Source: Burkholderia ambifaria AMMD (GTDB taxonomy: Bacteria; Pseudomonadota; Gammaproteobacteria; Burkholderiales; Burkholderiaceae). From it: DNA of 64,000 bases. The notes below the pieces were generated by a model. It made no database searches, was not told the DNA's origin, and saw only the letters and a program-made list of their open reading frames with translations. Shown one piece after another: positions 1-10,531 of this stretch (its first letter is position 1; each line of letters starts with the position of its first letter). Location: contig NC_008391.1 of NCBI RefSeq assembly GCF_000203915.1, forward strand, positions 1,922,001 to 1,986,000. The letters run 5' to 3'. Position numbers and translations under genes: made by a program.

Positions 1-559
1 CGCCGATCAGCACGTGCACGCCCGGGCACGCTTCGGACGCCTTCAGCACGACCGTGTTGCCGCACGCAAGCGGCATGGCGAGTGCGCGCGTGCCGAGGAT
101 CACCGGTGCATTCCACGGCGCGATGCCGAGCACCACGCCGCACGGCACGCGCATCGCGAGCGCGAGATTGCCGGGCACGTCGGACGGGATCACGTCGCCG
201 TCGATCTGGGTGGTCATCGACGCGGCCTCGCGCAGCATGTTCGCCGCGAGCGTCACGTTGAAGCCGAGCCAGCCGGGCGTCGCGCCGGTTTCGGCAACGC
301 CGGTCGCGATGAATTCGTCGATGCGCGCGTCCATCAGGTCGGCCGCCTTCAGCAGCCGGCGGCGCCGCTCGGTCGGCGCGAGCGCCGCCCAGGCGGGAAA
401 CGCGCGGTGCGCGGCGTCGATCGCCGCGTCGGCGTCGGCCGGGCCGGCCGCCGGCGCGCGTGACGCAAGCGCGCCCGTCGCGGGGTTGAATCGGTCGAAG
501 GTTCGCCCGTCGCGGGCGGTGCACCACTCGCCCGCGATCAGCATCCGTCTGTCGGTCAT
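1..559 (-). CDS. NAD-dependent aldehyde dehydrogenase (vanillin/salicylaldehyde dehydrogenase-like), C-terminus outside window
   Basis: This is the N-terminal 186 residues of an aldehyde dehydrogenase; the gene runs off the left edge, so the catalytic Cys and Glu are not visible. The Rossmann-side segment APWNAPVILG and the motif PLACGNTVVLKASE are typical of vanillin and salicylaldehyde dehydrogenases. The start has AGGAGA upstream. It lies 47 bp downstream of the hydroxycinnamoyl-CoA hydratase-lyase gene on the same strand. In ferulate degradation that enzyme releases vanillin, which this enzyme would oxidise to vanillate, so function is inferred from family plus neighbour. The alternative is another aromatic aldehyde dehydrogenase. 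Confidence 0.85.
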   Translation of the reverse strand, partial: MTDRRMLIAGEWCTARDGRTFDRFNPATGALASRAPAAGPADADAAIDAAHRAFPAWAALAPTERRRRLLKAADLMDARIDEFIATGVAETGATPGWLGFNVTLAANMLREAASMTTQIDGDVIPSDVPGNLALAMRVPCGVVLGIAPWNAPVILGTRALAMPLACGNTVVLKASEACPGVHVLIG

Positions 560-606
560 GTCGTCTCCTGCCTTGCCTGTCTCTTGCGGTTGCGTCGGCG
601 GTGATA

Positions 607-1437
607 TCAGCGCTTGTATGCCTGCAGGCCCGGCTTGATTGCCTTGTCGTCGAGGAACTGCTTCAGCCCCTGCTCGCGGCCGCGCTCCGGGTCGCGCAAC
701 TGCGCCTGGTCGAGCTTCGCATACAGATAATCCTCGCACTGCTCCCACGTGAGCTCGCGCGAACGCTTGAAGCCATGCTTCGCCGCGCGCAGCACGACCG
801 GGTTCTTGTCCATCAGCCGTGCGGCGAGCGCGATCGTCGCGTCGCGCAGCCCGGCCAGCGGCACGCTGCTGTTCACGAGGCCCATTTCCGCCGCTTCGAC
901 GCCGGTGAACGTGTCGCCGGTCATGATGTAGTGCAGCGCGCGGCGATGCCCGACCGTGTCCGCCATCGCCTTGCTGACGAGGTTGCCCGGCGGGATGCCC
1001 CAGTTGATCTCCGACAGCCCGAACACCGCTTCGTCCGCCGCGATCGCGAGGTCGCACGCGACGAGCGGCGAGAACCCGCCGCCGAAGCACCAGCCGTTCA
1101 CCATCGCGATCGTCGGCTTGTTGTACATCCGCAGACGGCGCCACTGCCATTCCGACGCGTCGCGCCGCACCTTTTCCTGCAACGCGTCGGAGCCGCCGTC
1201 GATCTCGCGGAAATATTCCTTCAGATCCATACCGGCCGTCCATGCGCTGCCCGCGCCGGTCAGCACCAGCACCTTCGCGTCGTCGTCGAACTCGATCGCG
1301 TCGAGCACCTGCAGCATTTCCTGGTTCAGCGTCGGGCTCATCGCATTGCGCTTGTCCGGACGGTTCAGCGTCACCCACGCGATGCCGGCCTCCACGTTCA
1401 CTTCAACGGTCTGCCAGCGGTTGTCGTACTTGCTCAT
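607..1437 (-). CDS. ech: p-hydroxycinnamoyl-CoA hydratase/lyase (feruloyl-CoA hydratase-lyase)
   Basis: A 276-residue crotonase-family enzyme, the usual family length. It hydrates and cleaves feruloyl-, caffeoyl- or p-coumaroyl-CoA to vanillin or the matching aldehyde plus acetyl-CoA in the cytoplasm. Residues known as functional in the Pseudomonas fluorescens enzyme occur at identical numbers: Ser123, Glu143, Trp146 and Tyr239. The C-terminal signature LDDKAIKPGLQAYKR is also preserved. The ATG at 1437 is preceded by AGGAA at good spacing; the frame stays open further upstream without family similarity. A 21-bp inverted repeat lies 68 bp upstream and a MarR gene beyond it, suggesting induction by hydroxycinnamoyl-CoA. 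Confidence 0.95.
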   Translation of the reverse strand: MSKYDNRWQTVEVNVEAGIAWVTLNRPDKRNAMSPTLNQEMLQVLDAIEFDDDAKVLVLTGAGSAWTAGMDLKEYFREIDGGSDALQEKVRRDASEWQWRRLRMYNKPTIAMVNGWCFGGGFSPLVACDLAIAADEAVFGLSEINWGIPPGNLVSKAMADTVGHRRALHYIMTGDTFTGVEAAEMGLVNSSVPLAGLRDATIALAARLMDKNPVVLRAAKHGFKRSRELTWEQCEDYLYAKLDQAQLRDPERGREQGLKQFLDDKAIKPGLQAYKR

Positions 1438-1504
1438 GTCTGTTCCTGTCGTTCGTTCCTGTGCGATTCGGTGCGCAGCATTCCTGCTGCGGACGGCTTC
1501 ATTT

Positions 1505-1525
1505 AATATCAGGCTACCTGATATT
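1505..1525. promoter_or_regulatory. Perfect inverted repeat, probable MarR operator of ech
   Basis: AATATCAGG-CTA-CCTGATATT is a perfect 9+3+9 inverted repeat in the gap between the MarR gene and ech. MarR-type regulators of hydroxycinnamate genes bind such dyads over promoters. The position, 68 bp upstream of the ech start, fits repression of ech and the aldehyde dehydrogenase. Binding itself is inference. Confidence 0.7.
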
Positions 1526-1661
1526 GCAAGCGGCACGAGCGCCGGTGTAAACCCGGAGCGCAAAGCGGGGGGAAGCGACGGAATCGGGGAACGGTCAGGC
1601 GACCGGCAACGCGGCCGCGGGCCCCGCGGCCCGGGCCAGGATGGTTCGAAAAGGGGGTCGG

Positions 1662-2165
1662 TCAGCCGCGCAGGTTGCGCGAGAACAGTTCGAGCGCGCG
1701 CTGCACGTGCGCGGCGTCGTCGGCGGAGATGTCGCCGAGCATGCGCGTCTCGAGCGGACGCAGCACGGCTTCGCATTCACGCAGCATCGCCGCGCCTGCG
1801 TCGGTCAGCGTCAGCAGGATGATGCGGCCGTGCGACGGGTCGGCCTCGCGCGTGACGAAACCGCGGGCGGCCATCACGCTCATCACCTCGTTCGCCGATT
1901 GCGGCGTGATCCATGAGCGCTCGGCCAGTTGCGCATTCGACGACGCGCCGCGCGCCTCCAGCACCGACAGCGCCGTGTATTGCGCCAGCGTGATGCCGAG
2001 CGGTGCGAGCGCGTCGGTCATATGCCGGCGCAGCAGCCGGTCGAGACCGCCGATCACGTAGGTCAGGCGCTGCGGCGCGCGCGCCTTCGGCTTGTCGCCC
2101 GTCGCGCGGGCGGCGTTCTTCGCGGTGTTCTTCGGAGGCGCGGGCTTGGTCGGTGCGGAACTCAT
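1662..2165 (-). CDS. MarR-family transcriptional regulator
   Basis: A 167-residue MarR protein. A lysine-, alanine- and proline-rich N-terminal tail of about 30 residues precedes the dimerisation helix. The winged helix-turn-helix spans roughly residues 60-130 and includes LAERSWITPQSANEVMSVMAARGFV and the DPSHGRIILLTLT wing. It sits upstream of ech on the same strand, with the 9+3+9 dyad at 1505-1525 between them. The inferred role is repressor of hydroxycinnamate catabolism that responds to a CoA-thioester inducer, as known for HcaR/CouR relatives. The N-terminal tail is longer than in many MarR proteins; a later start is possible but no better ATG is visible. Confidence 0.88.
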   Translation of the reverse strand: MSSAPTKPAPPKNTAKNAARATGDKPKARAPQRLTYVIGGLDRLLRRHMTDALAPLGITLAQYTALSVLEARGASSNAQLAERSWITPQSANEVMSVMAARGFVTREADPSHGRIILLTLTDAGAAMLRECEAVLRPLETRMLGDISADDAAHVQRALELFSRNLRG

Positions 2166-2337
2166 GGTGCGGGCGGGATGGAATTGCGGGCCATCTTACC
2201 AGCAGGGCGGGGCGGTGAAAGGGGTGGTCCAGCAAGTCAGACGGCCGCCGCGCGCTCATGCAGGCGCGGCAGGCCGCGAGCGTGACGGTGAAGCCCGCTG
2301 CGTCAGCGACATCCCATGAACGGGATCCAATACGCGA

Positions 2338-3237
2338 TCAGCCGCGCGGCGCGCCCATGAATCGCGCGGTCGGCAGCCCCGCATGGCGCGTCTGCGCGAC
2401 GAACACGCCGCCGGCATCGGCATCGCTCGCCAGCGCGTCGTCGCTCAGCCCAACACGCGCACTCGTCACGTACAACCGGCCTTCGCCATCGAGCGTCACG
2501 CAGCTCGGCTGCGCGGTCGGCACCGCGATGCGTTCCGTCTCGACGCCGTCCGCGGCGTAGCGCACCACCCGCCGGCCGCCCCACTGCGCGTTCCACAGGC
2601 CGCCGTCGCGGTCCATCGTCGAGCCGTCCGGGTCGCCATCCGCATCGGTCAGCCGCGCGAACGGCCGCACGCCGGCCACACCCGCGCGGCCGTAATCGCA
2701 CACGAGGATTTCACGCACGAGCGAATCGCAGAAGTACATCTTCGAGCCGTCCGGCGAGAACGCGATGCTGTTCGCGATCGCGGCCGGCGGCAACGCGAGC
2801 CGTTCGAGCGTGAGGTCGGCATTGAGCCGGTAAAACCCGCCGACCGCGCGCGGCGGGTCACCGCCCTCGTCTTTCATCCCGAACACGAACGCGCCGGACG
2901 GATCGCAGCGCCCGTCGTTCAGGCGCGTCGGCAGATCGGGCTCGACGTCGACGATCCGCGTGAACGCGCCGCTGCGCAGGTCGAAGAACGCGAGTTGCGT
3001 CGCGAGCCCGACGAGCAGCACGTCCGGATCGTGCGTCAGCGCGAAGCACGCAAGCCGTTCGGGCATCGGCCACTGCGTGAGGTCCGAACCGTCCGCGCGG
3101 CAGCGCCACAGTTGCGCGCCTTCGATATCCACCCAATACAGCGCGTGCGTCTTGTCGCACCACGTCGCGCCTTCGCCGAGCGTGTTGCGGGTGTCCGCCA
3201 GCCGCGTCGCCGACGCGGCCGGATCAATCTGTTGCAT
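2338..3237 (-). CDS. SMP-30/gluconolactonase family sugar lactonase (L-arabinolactonase-like)
   Basis: A 299-residue six-bladed beta-propeller lactonase. Visible family motifs are LGEGATWC near the start (metal ligand Glu), RLNDGRCDPSGAFVFG, SIAFSPDGSKMYFCDS and DGDPDGSTMDRDGGLWNA. It opens L-arabino-1,4-lactone or D-galactono-lactone to the aldonate in the cytoplasm. The start at 3237 was chosen because GGGAG precedes it; a second ATG at 3261 lacks this. It is the last gene of the arabinose operon, 45 bp after the permease. The pathway step between the 1-dehydrogenase and the arabonate dehydratase is thereby covered. Confidence 0.9.
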   Translation of the reverse strand: MQQIDPAASATRLADTRNTLGEGATWCDKTHALYWVDIEGAQLWRCRADGSDLTQWPMPERLACFALTHDPDVLLVGLATQLAFFDLRSGAFTRIVDVEPDLPTRLNDGRCDPSGAFVFGMKDEGGDPPRAVGGFYRLNADLTLERLALPPAAIANSIAFSPDGSKMYFCDSLVREILVCDYGRAGVAGVRPFARLTDADGDPDGSTMDRDGGLWNAQWGGRRVVRYAADGVETERIAVPTAQPSCVTLDGEGRLYVTSARVGLSDDALASDADAGGVFVAQTRHAGLPTARFMGAPRG

Positions 3238-3282
3238 TCCGTCTCCCGATACTTGTTGCATGCGCAGGCAGCCACGCATTCG

Positions 3283-4302
3283 TCAGATCTTCATCGCGCG
3301 CCGCTGGTTGCGACGATACTGGTCGAACAGCACCGCGAGCAACAGAATTCCGCCGCGTATCAGATATTGGTAAAAGGTCGGCACGTTCAACAGGCTCATC
3401 GCGTCCTGCACGGAGCCCATGATCAGCACGCCGACCAGCACGCCGGAGATGGTCGCCACACCGCCCGTCAGCGACACGCCGCCGAGCACGCACGCGGAGA
3501 TCACGCCGAGCTCGAGGCCAACCGACGTCTTCGGGTCGCCGAGGCTCATCCGCGACGCGAGCATCACGCCGGCGAAGCCGGTCACGAGCCCCTGCAGCAC
3601 GAACACCGCGATCTTGATGCGCATCACCGGCAGCCCCGCGAGCAGCGCGGCCTCGCCGTTGCCGCCGACGGCCAGCACGTTCTTGCCGAACACCGTCTTG
3701 CGCAGCAGGAAGCCGAACACGACGAAGCCAACGATGTTGCTCCAGATCGGATACGAGATGCCGAGGAACGAGCCGGCGCCGAGCTCGAAGAAGCGTTCCT
3801 CGGAGATCATCACCGCGTCGCCGTTCGACGTGATGAACGCGAGCCCGCGCACGACTTCCATCATCGCGAGCGTGACGATCAGCGAATTGATCCGCCAGCG
3901 CGCGATCAGCACGCCGTTCACGAGCCCGACCGCGCCGCCCGCGAGGATGCCGGCCACGGTACCGAACACCACGCTGTGCGTCGCGGTGATCAGCGTCGAC
4001 GCGACGACGCCCGAGAACGCGACGATCGACGCGACCGACAGGTCGACTTCGCCGAGCGCGAGCACGAACATCATCGTCACCGCGATCGAACCGATCAGCG
4101 TGACCGACAGCAAAAGGCCCTGGATGTTGCGCGGCGTGAGGAAGTCCGGCACGGTCAGCGACAGCGTCGCGAACAGCACGAGAAACACCATCACGATGCC
4201 GGAGCGGTTGATCAGTTGCCACACGCCGCCGCGCGCTCGCGCGGGCGCGGCCGTGGCATCCGGGGACGGGGAAGTGCGTTGGGGTTGCATTGCCTGGCTC
4301 AT
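3283..4302 (-). CDS. araH: L-arabinose/galactose ABC transporter permease
   Basis: A 339-residue inner-membrane permease of the ribose/arabinose (BPD_transp_2) family. A proline- and alanine-rich cytoplasmic N-terminus of about 30 residues is followed by multiple hydrophobic segments. The signature GEVDLSVASIVAFSGVV and the segment LGGVSLTGGVATISGVLVG are typical of RbsC/AraH proteins. It forms the channel with the AraG ATPase encoded 35 bp upstream. An alternative in-frame ATG lies at 4290. Substrate assignment rests on the surrounding arabinose/galactose catabolic genes. Confidence 0.92.
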   Translation of the reverse strand: MSQAMQPQRTSPSPDATAAPARARGGVWQLINRSGIVMVFLVLFATLSLTVPDFLTPRNIQGLLLSVTLIGSIAVTMMFVLALGEVDLSVASIVAFSGVVASTLITATHSVVFGTVAGILAGGAVGLVNGVLIARWRINSLIVTLAMMEVVRGLAFITSNGDAVMISEERFFELGAGSFLGISYPIWSNIVGFVVFGFLLRKTVFGKNVLAVGGNGEAALLAGLPVMRIKIAVFVLQGLVTGFAGVMLASRMSLGDPKTSVGLELGVISACVLGGVSLTGGVATISGVLVGVLIMGSVQDAMSLLNVPTFYQYLIRGGILLLAVLFDQYRRNQRRAMKI

Positions 4303-4337
4303 ATCAGTTCAGTTGCTTTCCGGTTGACTGCACGGCG

Positions 4338-5897
<1,560 letters not shown>

Positions 5898-5917
5898 CGC
5901 GTCGTCGCCTCGCACGC

Positions 5918-6922
5918 TCAGATGCCGAGCTCGGTGCGCACGGCCTGCCAGTTCGCGCGCGTCATCAGCTTGCCGCTCGTCTGCGTGTCGGCCGGCGGCG
6001 TCTTGCCGTTGCGGATCCAGTCGACGAGGTTCTGCGTGCTGTCCTTGCCGTGGTTCGTCGAGCTGACCGCGATCGTCCCGTAGAAGCCGGTCGGCTCCTT
6101 CTTCTGGAATTCGGCGAACGCTTCGCCCGCGCCGTTGATGCCGACGCCGATCACGTCGGCCGCCGGGATGTGCAGCTGTTCGGTCGCGCGCACCGCGCCG
6201 AGCACGGTTTCCTCGTTCAGCGCGTAGACCACCCACTTCTTCACGTTCGGATGGCGCGCGAGCACGGGCGCGGCGGCGCTGAAGCCGCCTTCGTCGTCGG
6301 TCGTCTTCTGCGGCGCATCGAAGATGTTCTCCTTGCGGAAGCCGTTCGCGAGCAGCGCCTGCGTCGCGCCGTCGGTGCGCAGCTTCGCGGTCGGCAGCTC
6401 GTAGTTGGTGATGCGCAGCGCGCCGACTTCCTCAGGCTTCCAGCCGCGCCGCTTCATCTCGTCGGCGATCGCCTGGCCGACCTGGTTGCCGATCTTGATC
6501 GCCGACATCCCGAGATGCGGCACGTTCGACAGCGGCTTGCCGGTCGAGTCGACGAGCTGGTCGTCGACGGTCACGAACTTCATGTTGTAGCGCTTCGCGC
6601 GCGCGGCGATCGCCGGCCCGAGGCGCACGTCGGGCGCGCAGATCACGAAGCCCTGCGCGCCTTGCGAGCCGAGGTTGTCGATCGCGGCGAGCACCTTCTC
6701 GCCGTCCGGCGTGCCGATCTTCACGACCGAGAAGTTCTCCTTCTGGCCGAGCGAGGCGGCCGCGTTCTGCTCGTTGATGAACCATGCCTGCTCGGGCATC
6801 TTCACCAGGAAGCCGATCTTCAGCGGCGCGTCGGCGTGCGCGGCGCCCTGCATCCCGAGCGGCGCGAGGCAAAGCGCGGCCAACAGTGCGCGCAGGGTGT
6901 GTCGGCGAGTCGTGCGGTTCAT
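5918..6922 (-). CDS. araF: L-arabinose/galactose periplasmic binding protein
   Basis: A 334-residue periplasmic sugar-binding protein of the AraF/RbsB family. A Sec signal peptide is clear: basic residues, a hydrophobic core around [15 protein letters not shown], then a cleavage region near AHA-DAP. The mature protein begins [19 protein letters not shown], which strongly resembles E. coli AraF. AAGGAGA precedes the ATG at 6922; an upstream ATG would add 12 residues that do not fit a signal peptide. It delivers sugar to AraGH encoded next. Confidence 0.94.
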   Translation of the reverse strand: MNRTTRRHTLRALLAALCLAPLGMQGAAHADAPLKIGFLVKMPEQAWFINEQNAAASLGQKENFSVVKIGTPDGEKVLAAIDNLGSQGAQGFVICAPDVRLGPAIAARAKRYNMKFVTVDDQLVDSTGKPLSNVPHLGMSAIKIGNQVGQAIADEMKRRGWKPEEVGALRITNYELPTAKLRTDGATQALLANGFRKENIFDAPQKTTDDEGGFSAAAPVLARHPNVKKWVVYALNEETVLGAVRATEQLHIPAADVIGVGINGAGEAFAEFQKKEPTGFYGTIAVSSTNHGKDSTQNLVDWIRNGKTPPADTQTSGKLMTRANWQAVRTELGI

Positions 6923-7003
6923 GCGGTGTCTCCTTGTATTGGCTTGGGTCTTCAACATCCGTCGTACACGGTCGCGCTCGCGATGAGGCGCGCCGGCACG
7001 TTT

Positions 7004-7957
<954 letters not shown>

Positions 7958-8887
7958 TCAGTGCGCCCAGCGCAGCACGAGCGGATCGAGCCGGCGCGCG
8001 ATCGCGAGCAGCTCCGCGCGCGTGTCCGGATGCAGTTCCGGCATCGGATGCCGCGGCCGCTCGCACGCGATCACACCGCCTTCGCGCATCAACGCCTTCG
8101 CGGTGAGAATGCCGGACTGGCGGTTCTCGTGATTGATCAGCGGCAGCCACGCCTGATAGCGCGCGTATGCGTCGTCCTGCCGCCCTTCGCGCCACGCTTC
8201 GAGGATCGGCCGGATGCCGTCCGGATACGCGCCGCCCGTCATCGCGCCGGTCGCGCCGGCATGCAGGTCGGCGAGCAGCGTGATCGCCTCCTCGCCGTCC
8301 CACGGCCCTTCGATCGCGTCGCCGCCGAGCCGGATCAGCTCGCGCAGCTTGTTCGCGGCGCCGGGCGTCTCGATCTTGAAGTACGCGACCTGCTCGATCT
8401 CGCGCGCCATCCGTGCAAGCAACGGCGCGGACAGCGCGGTGCCGCTCGCGGGCGCATCCTGGATCATGATCGGGATGTCGATCGCATCCGACACGCGCGC
8501 AAAGAAGTCGACGATCTGCGCTTCGGGCACGCGGAACGTCGCGCCGTGATACGGCGGCATCGTCATCACCATCGCCGCGCCGAGCTGCTGCGCGCGCAGG
8601 CTGCGCGCCGCGCACACGTGCGTGCTGTAGTGCGATGTCGTGACGATCACCGGCACGCGGCCGGCGACGTGTTCGAGGATCGTGCGCGTGAGCACGTCGC
8701 GTTCGTCGTCGGTGATCGCGAATTGCTCGGAGAAGTTCGCGAGGATGCACAGCCCGTCCGAGCCCGCATCGATCATGAAATCGACCGCGCGCTTCTGGCT
8801 CGCGAGGTCGAGCTCGCCGGTCTCGGAAAACGTCGTCGGGACGACGGGGAAGATGCCGCGATAGCGCGGTGTGCTGCTCGATGTCAT
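7958..8887 (-). CDS. L-2-keto-3-deoxyarabonate dehydratase (DHDPS/NAL family)
   Basis: A 309-residue TIM-barrel enzyme of the dihydrodipicolinate synthase superfamily. The Schiff-base lysine is the K in VAYFKIETPG; PVVPTTFSETGELD and GLCILANFSEQFAITDDER are typical of the KDA-dehydratase branch. It converts L-2-keto-3-deoxyarabonate to alpha-ketoglutaric semialdehyde. The gene lies 24 bp upstream of the sugar 1-dehydrogenase. The next enzyme, alpha-ketoglutaric semialdehyde dehydrogenase, is not seen in this operon and must be encoded elsewhere if the pathway is complete. Confidence 0.92.
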   Translation of the reverse strand: MTSSSTPRYRGIFPVVPTTFSETGELDLASQKRAVDFMIDAGSDGLCILANFSEQFAITDDERDVLTRTILEHVAGRVPVIVTTSHYSTHVCAARSLRAQQLGAAMVMTMPPYHGATFRVPEAQIVDFFARVSDAIDIPIMIQDAPASGTALSAPLLARMAREIEQVAYFKIETPGAANKLRELIRLGGDAIEGPWDGEEAITLLADLHAGATGAMTGGAYPDGIRPILEAWREGRQDDAYARYQAWLPLINHENRQSGILTAKALMREGGVIACERPRHPMPELHPDTRAELLAIARRLDPLVLRWAH

Positions 8888-8939
8888 GGTTCGGGTCCTG
8901 CGTCGGTCGAATCGGCGTTCAGCCGGAAAAACAAGGCGT

Positions 8940-10298
8940 TCAGGATTCGCGGGCCAATGCGCCCGCGGCCGGCTCGGGCGCGCGCAGCGCGGCCCGGACC
9001 ACGAACGTCATCAGCACCGCGAACAACAGCGTCGCCGCGAGAAAGTACAGGCCGGCCGCGAGACTGCCGGTCGATGCCTTGATCAGGCCGATGCCGTACG
9101 GCCCGAAGTAGCCGCCGAGATTCGCGAGCGAATTGATCGCGGCGATGCCGACCGCCGCGCTCGTGCCGGTCAGGAATTCGCCGGGCAGCGCCCACACGAC
9201 GGCCTGGATCGAATAGAGCGAGAACGCGGTCAGGCAGATGAACGCGAACTGCAGCGCGGGCTGCCGCACCCATGCGCTCGCGGCCATCGTCACGGCGGCC
9301 GCCGCCGACACGACGACGATGTGCCAGTAGCGCTCGCGCTTGCGGTCCGAATGGCGCGGCACGACGAGCAGGCCGACCACCGCGAACAGATACGGTACCG
9401 CGGACAGCAGCCCGGTCGCCGCATCGCCGGCACCGAATGCGTGGATGATCGTCGGCAGCCAAAGCGACAGCCCGTAGATGCACAGCGGAAACGGCAGGAA
9501 CAGCGCGGCGAGCAGCAGCACGCGGCGGTCGCGCAGTGCGGCGAGCGGATTGCCGTGCGAAGCGGGTCGATACGTGTCGCGGTCGGCGGCGAGCTGCCGC
9601 GCGATCCAGCGGCGCTGGTCGTCGTTCAGCCAGCGCGCATGCGCGGGCGACTCGGGCAACAACCGCAGCGTGGGCCATGCGAGCAGCACGGCCGGCAAGC
9701 CGCTGACGACGAACAGCGTCTGCCAGTCCGACAGGCCGAACCAGCCGTGCGTCGACAGCAGCCACCCGGCGAGCGGGCCCGTCACGATGCCGGCGAGCGG
9801 CTGCGCGAGCACGAGCAGGCCGATCACGCGCGCACGGTCGCGCATCGGGAACCATTGCGTGAGGAAGTACAGGATGCCGGGATAGAGGCCGGCTTCGGCC
9901 GCGCCGAGCAGGAAGCGCAGCACGTAGAAACTGGCCGGCCCCTGCACGAGCGCCATCGCGATCGTGATCACGCCCCACGTCGCGAGGATGCGCGCGAACC
10001 AGACGCGTGCGCCGAAGCGTCCGAGCGCGAGGTTGCTCGGCACTTCGCACAGGAAGTAGCCGATGAAGAACAGGCCGGCGCCGAGGCCGTAGGCGGCATC
10101 GCCGAGGCCGATCGCCGCGTTCATGTGCAGCTTCGCGAAGCCGACGACCGTGCGGTCGACGTAGGCGACCACGTAGATCAGCGCGAGGAACGGCACCAGC
10201 TTGCGCGTGAGCAAGCGGGTCAGTTGCCGTTCGTCGACGGCTGCCGGCGAATCGGACTGTTCCGCCATCGCGTGGGCGGGCGTGTACTGCGTCGTCAT
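8940..10298 (-). CDS. MFS transporter, anion:cation symporter (ACS)-like
   Basis: A 452-residue twelve-helix major facilitator with the ACS-family start pattern ALIYVVAYVDRTVVGFAKLHM and the conserved LCEVPSNLALGRFGARVWFARI loop. The central cytoplasmic loop is at about residues 205-235. Members move organic acids such as tartrate, hexuronates or aldonates. Within this operon it may import L-arabonate, galactonate or a related acid. AGGAGA precedes the ATG. Three 48-bp hairpin repeats lie between this gene and the arabonate dehydratase upstream. The exact substrate cannot be read from the sequence. Confidence 0.88.
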   Translation of the reverse strand: MTTQYTPAHAMAEQSDSPAAVDERQLTRLLTRKLVPFLALIYVVAYVDRTVVGFAKLHMNAAIGLGDAAYGLGAGLFFIGYFLCEVPSNLALGRFGARVWFARILATWGVITIAMALVQGPASFYVLRFLLGAAEAGLYPGILYFLTQWFPMRDRARVIGLLVLAQPLAGIVTGPLAGWLLSTHGWFGLSDWQTLFVVSGLPAVLLAWPTLRLLPESPAHARWLNDDQRRWIARQLAADRDTYRPASHGNPLAALRDRRVLLLAALFLPFPLCIYGLSLWLPTIIHAFGAGDAATGLLSAVPYLFAVVGLLVVPRHSDRKRERYWHIVVVSAAAAVTMAASAWVRQPALQFAFICLTAFSLYSIQAVVWALPGEFLTGTSAAVGIAAINSLANLGGYFGPYGIGLIKASTGSLAAGLYFLAATLLFAVLMTFVVRAALRAPEPAAGALARES

Positions 10299-10312
10299 CT
10301 TGTCTCCTGTCG

Positions 10313-10456
10313 GCCCACGTTGGCGCTTCAGCGCTTACGGGGGCCCCATGCTTCGCGGTAGCCCACGTTGGCGCTTTAGCGCTTGCGGGGGTCCCATGCT
10401 TCGCGGTCGGCCTCCGTCTGCGTCTTGGCGCTTGCGGAGGCCCCATGCTTTACGGC
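10313..10456. repeat. Three tandem 48-bp imperfect repeats with hairpin potential
   Basis: Units occupy 10313-10360, 10361-10408 and 10409-10456, each exactly 48 bp. Units 1 and 2 are nearly identical, starting GCCCACGTTGGCGCTT; unit 3 is diverged. Each has pairing arms around a loop: GCCCACGT with ACGGGGGC in unit 1, and GGCCTCCG with CGGAGGCC (perfect) in unit 3. The arms change together, which points to selection for structure. The block lies in the leader of the MFS gene, inside the arabinose operon. Confidence 0.85.
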
Positions 10457-10531
10457 GGCCCGGTTAAGCGCCCTGCCACAGCCGGCACTTCACCCTACTT
10501 CCCTCAGGCTCCACCGCGATCGGTTTGTCGC

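Noticed and set aside
10313..10456. An insertion-sequence remnant
   Set aside because: No transposase fragment, terminal inverted repeats or target duplication; the block is a simple 48-bp tandem triplication.
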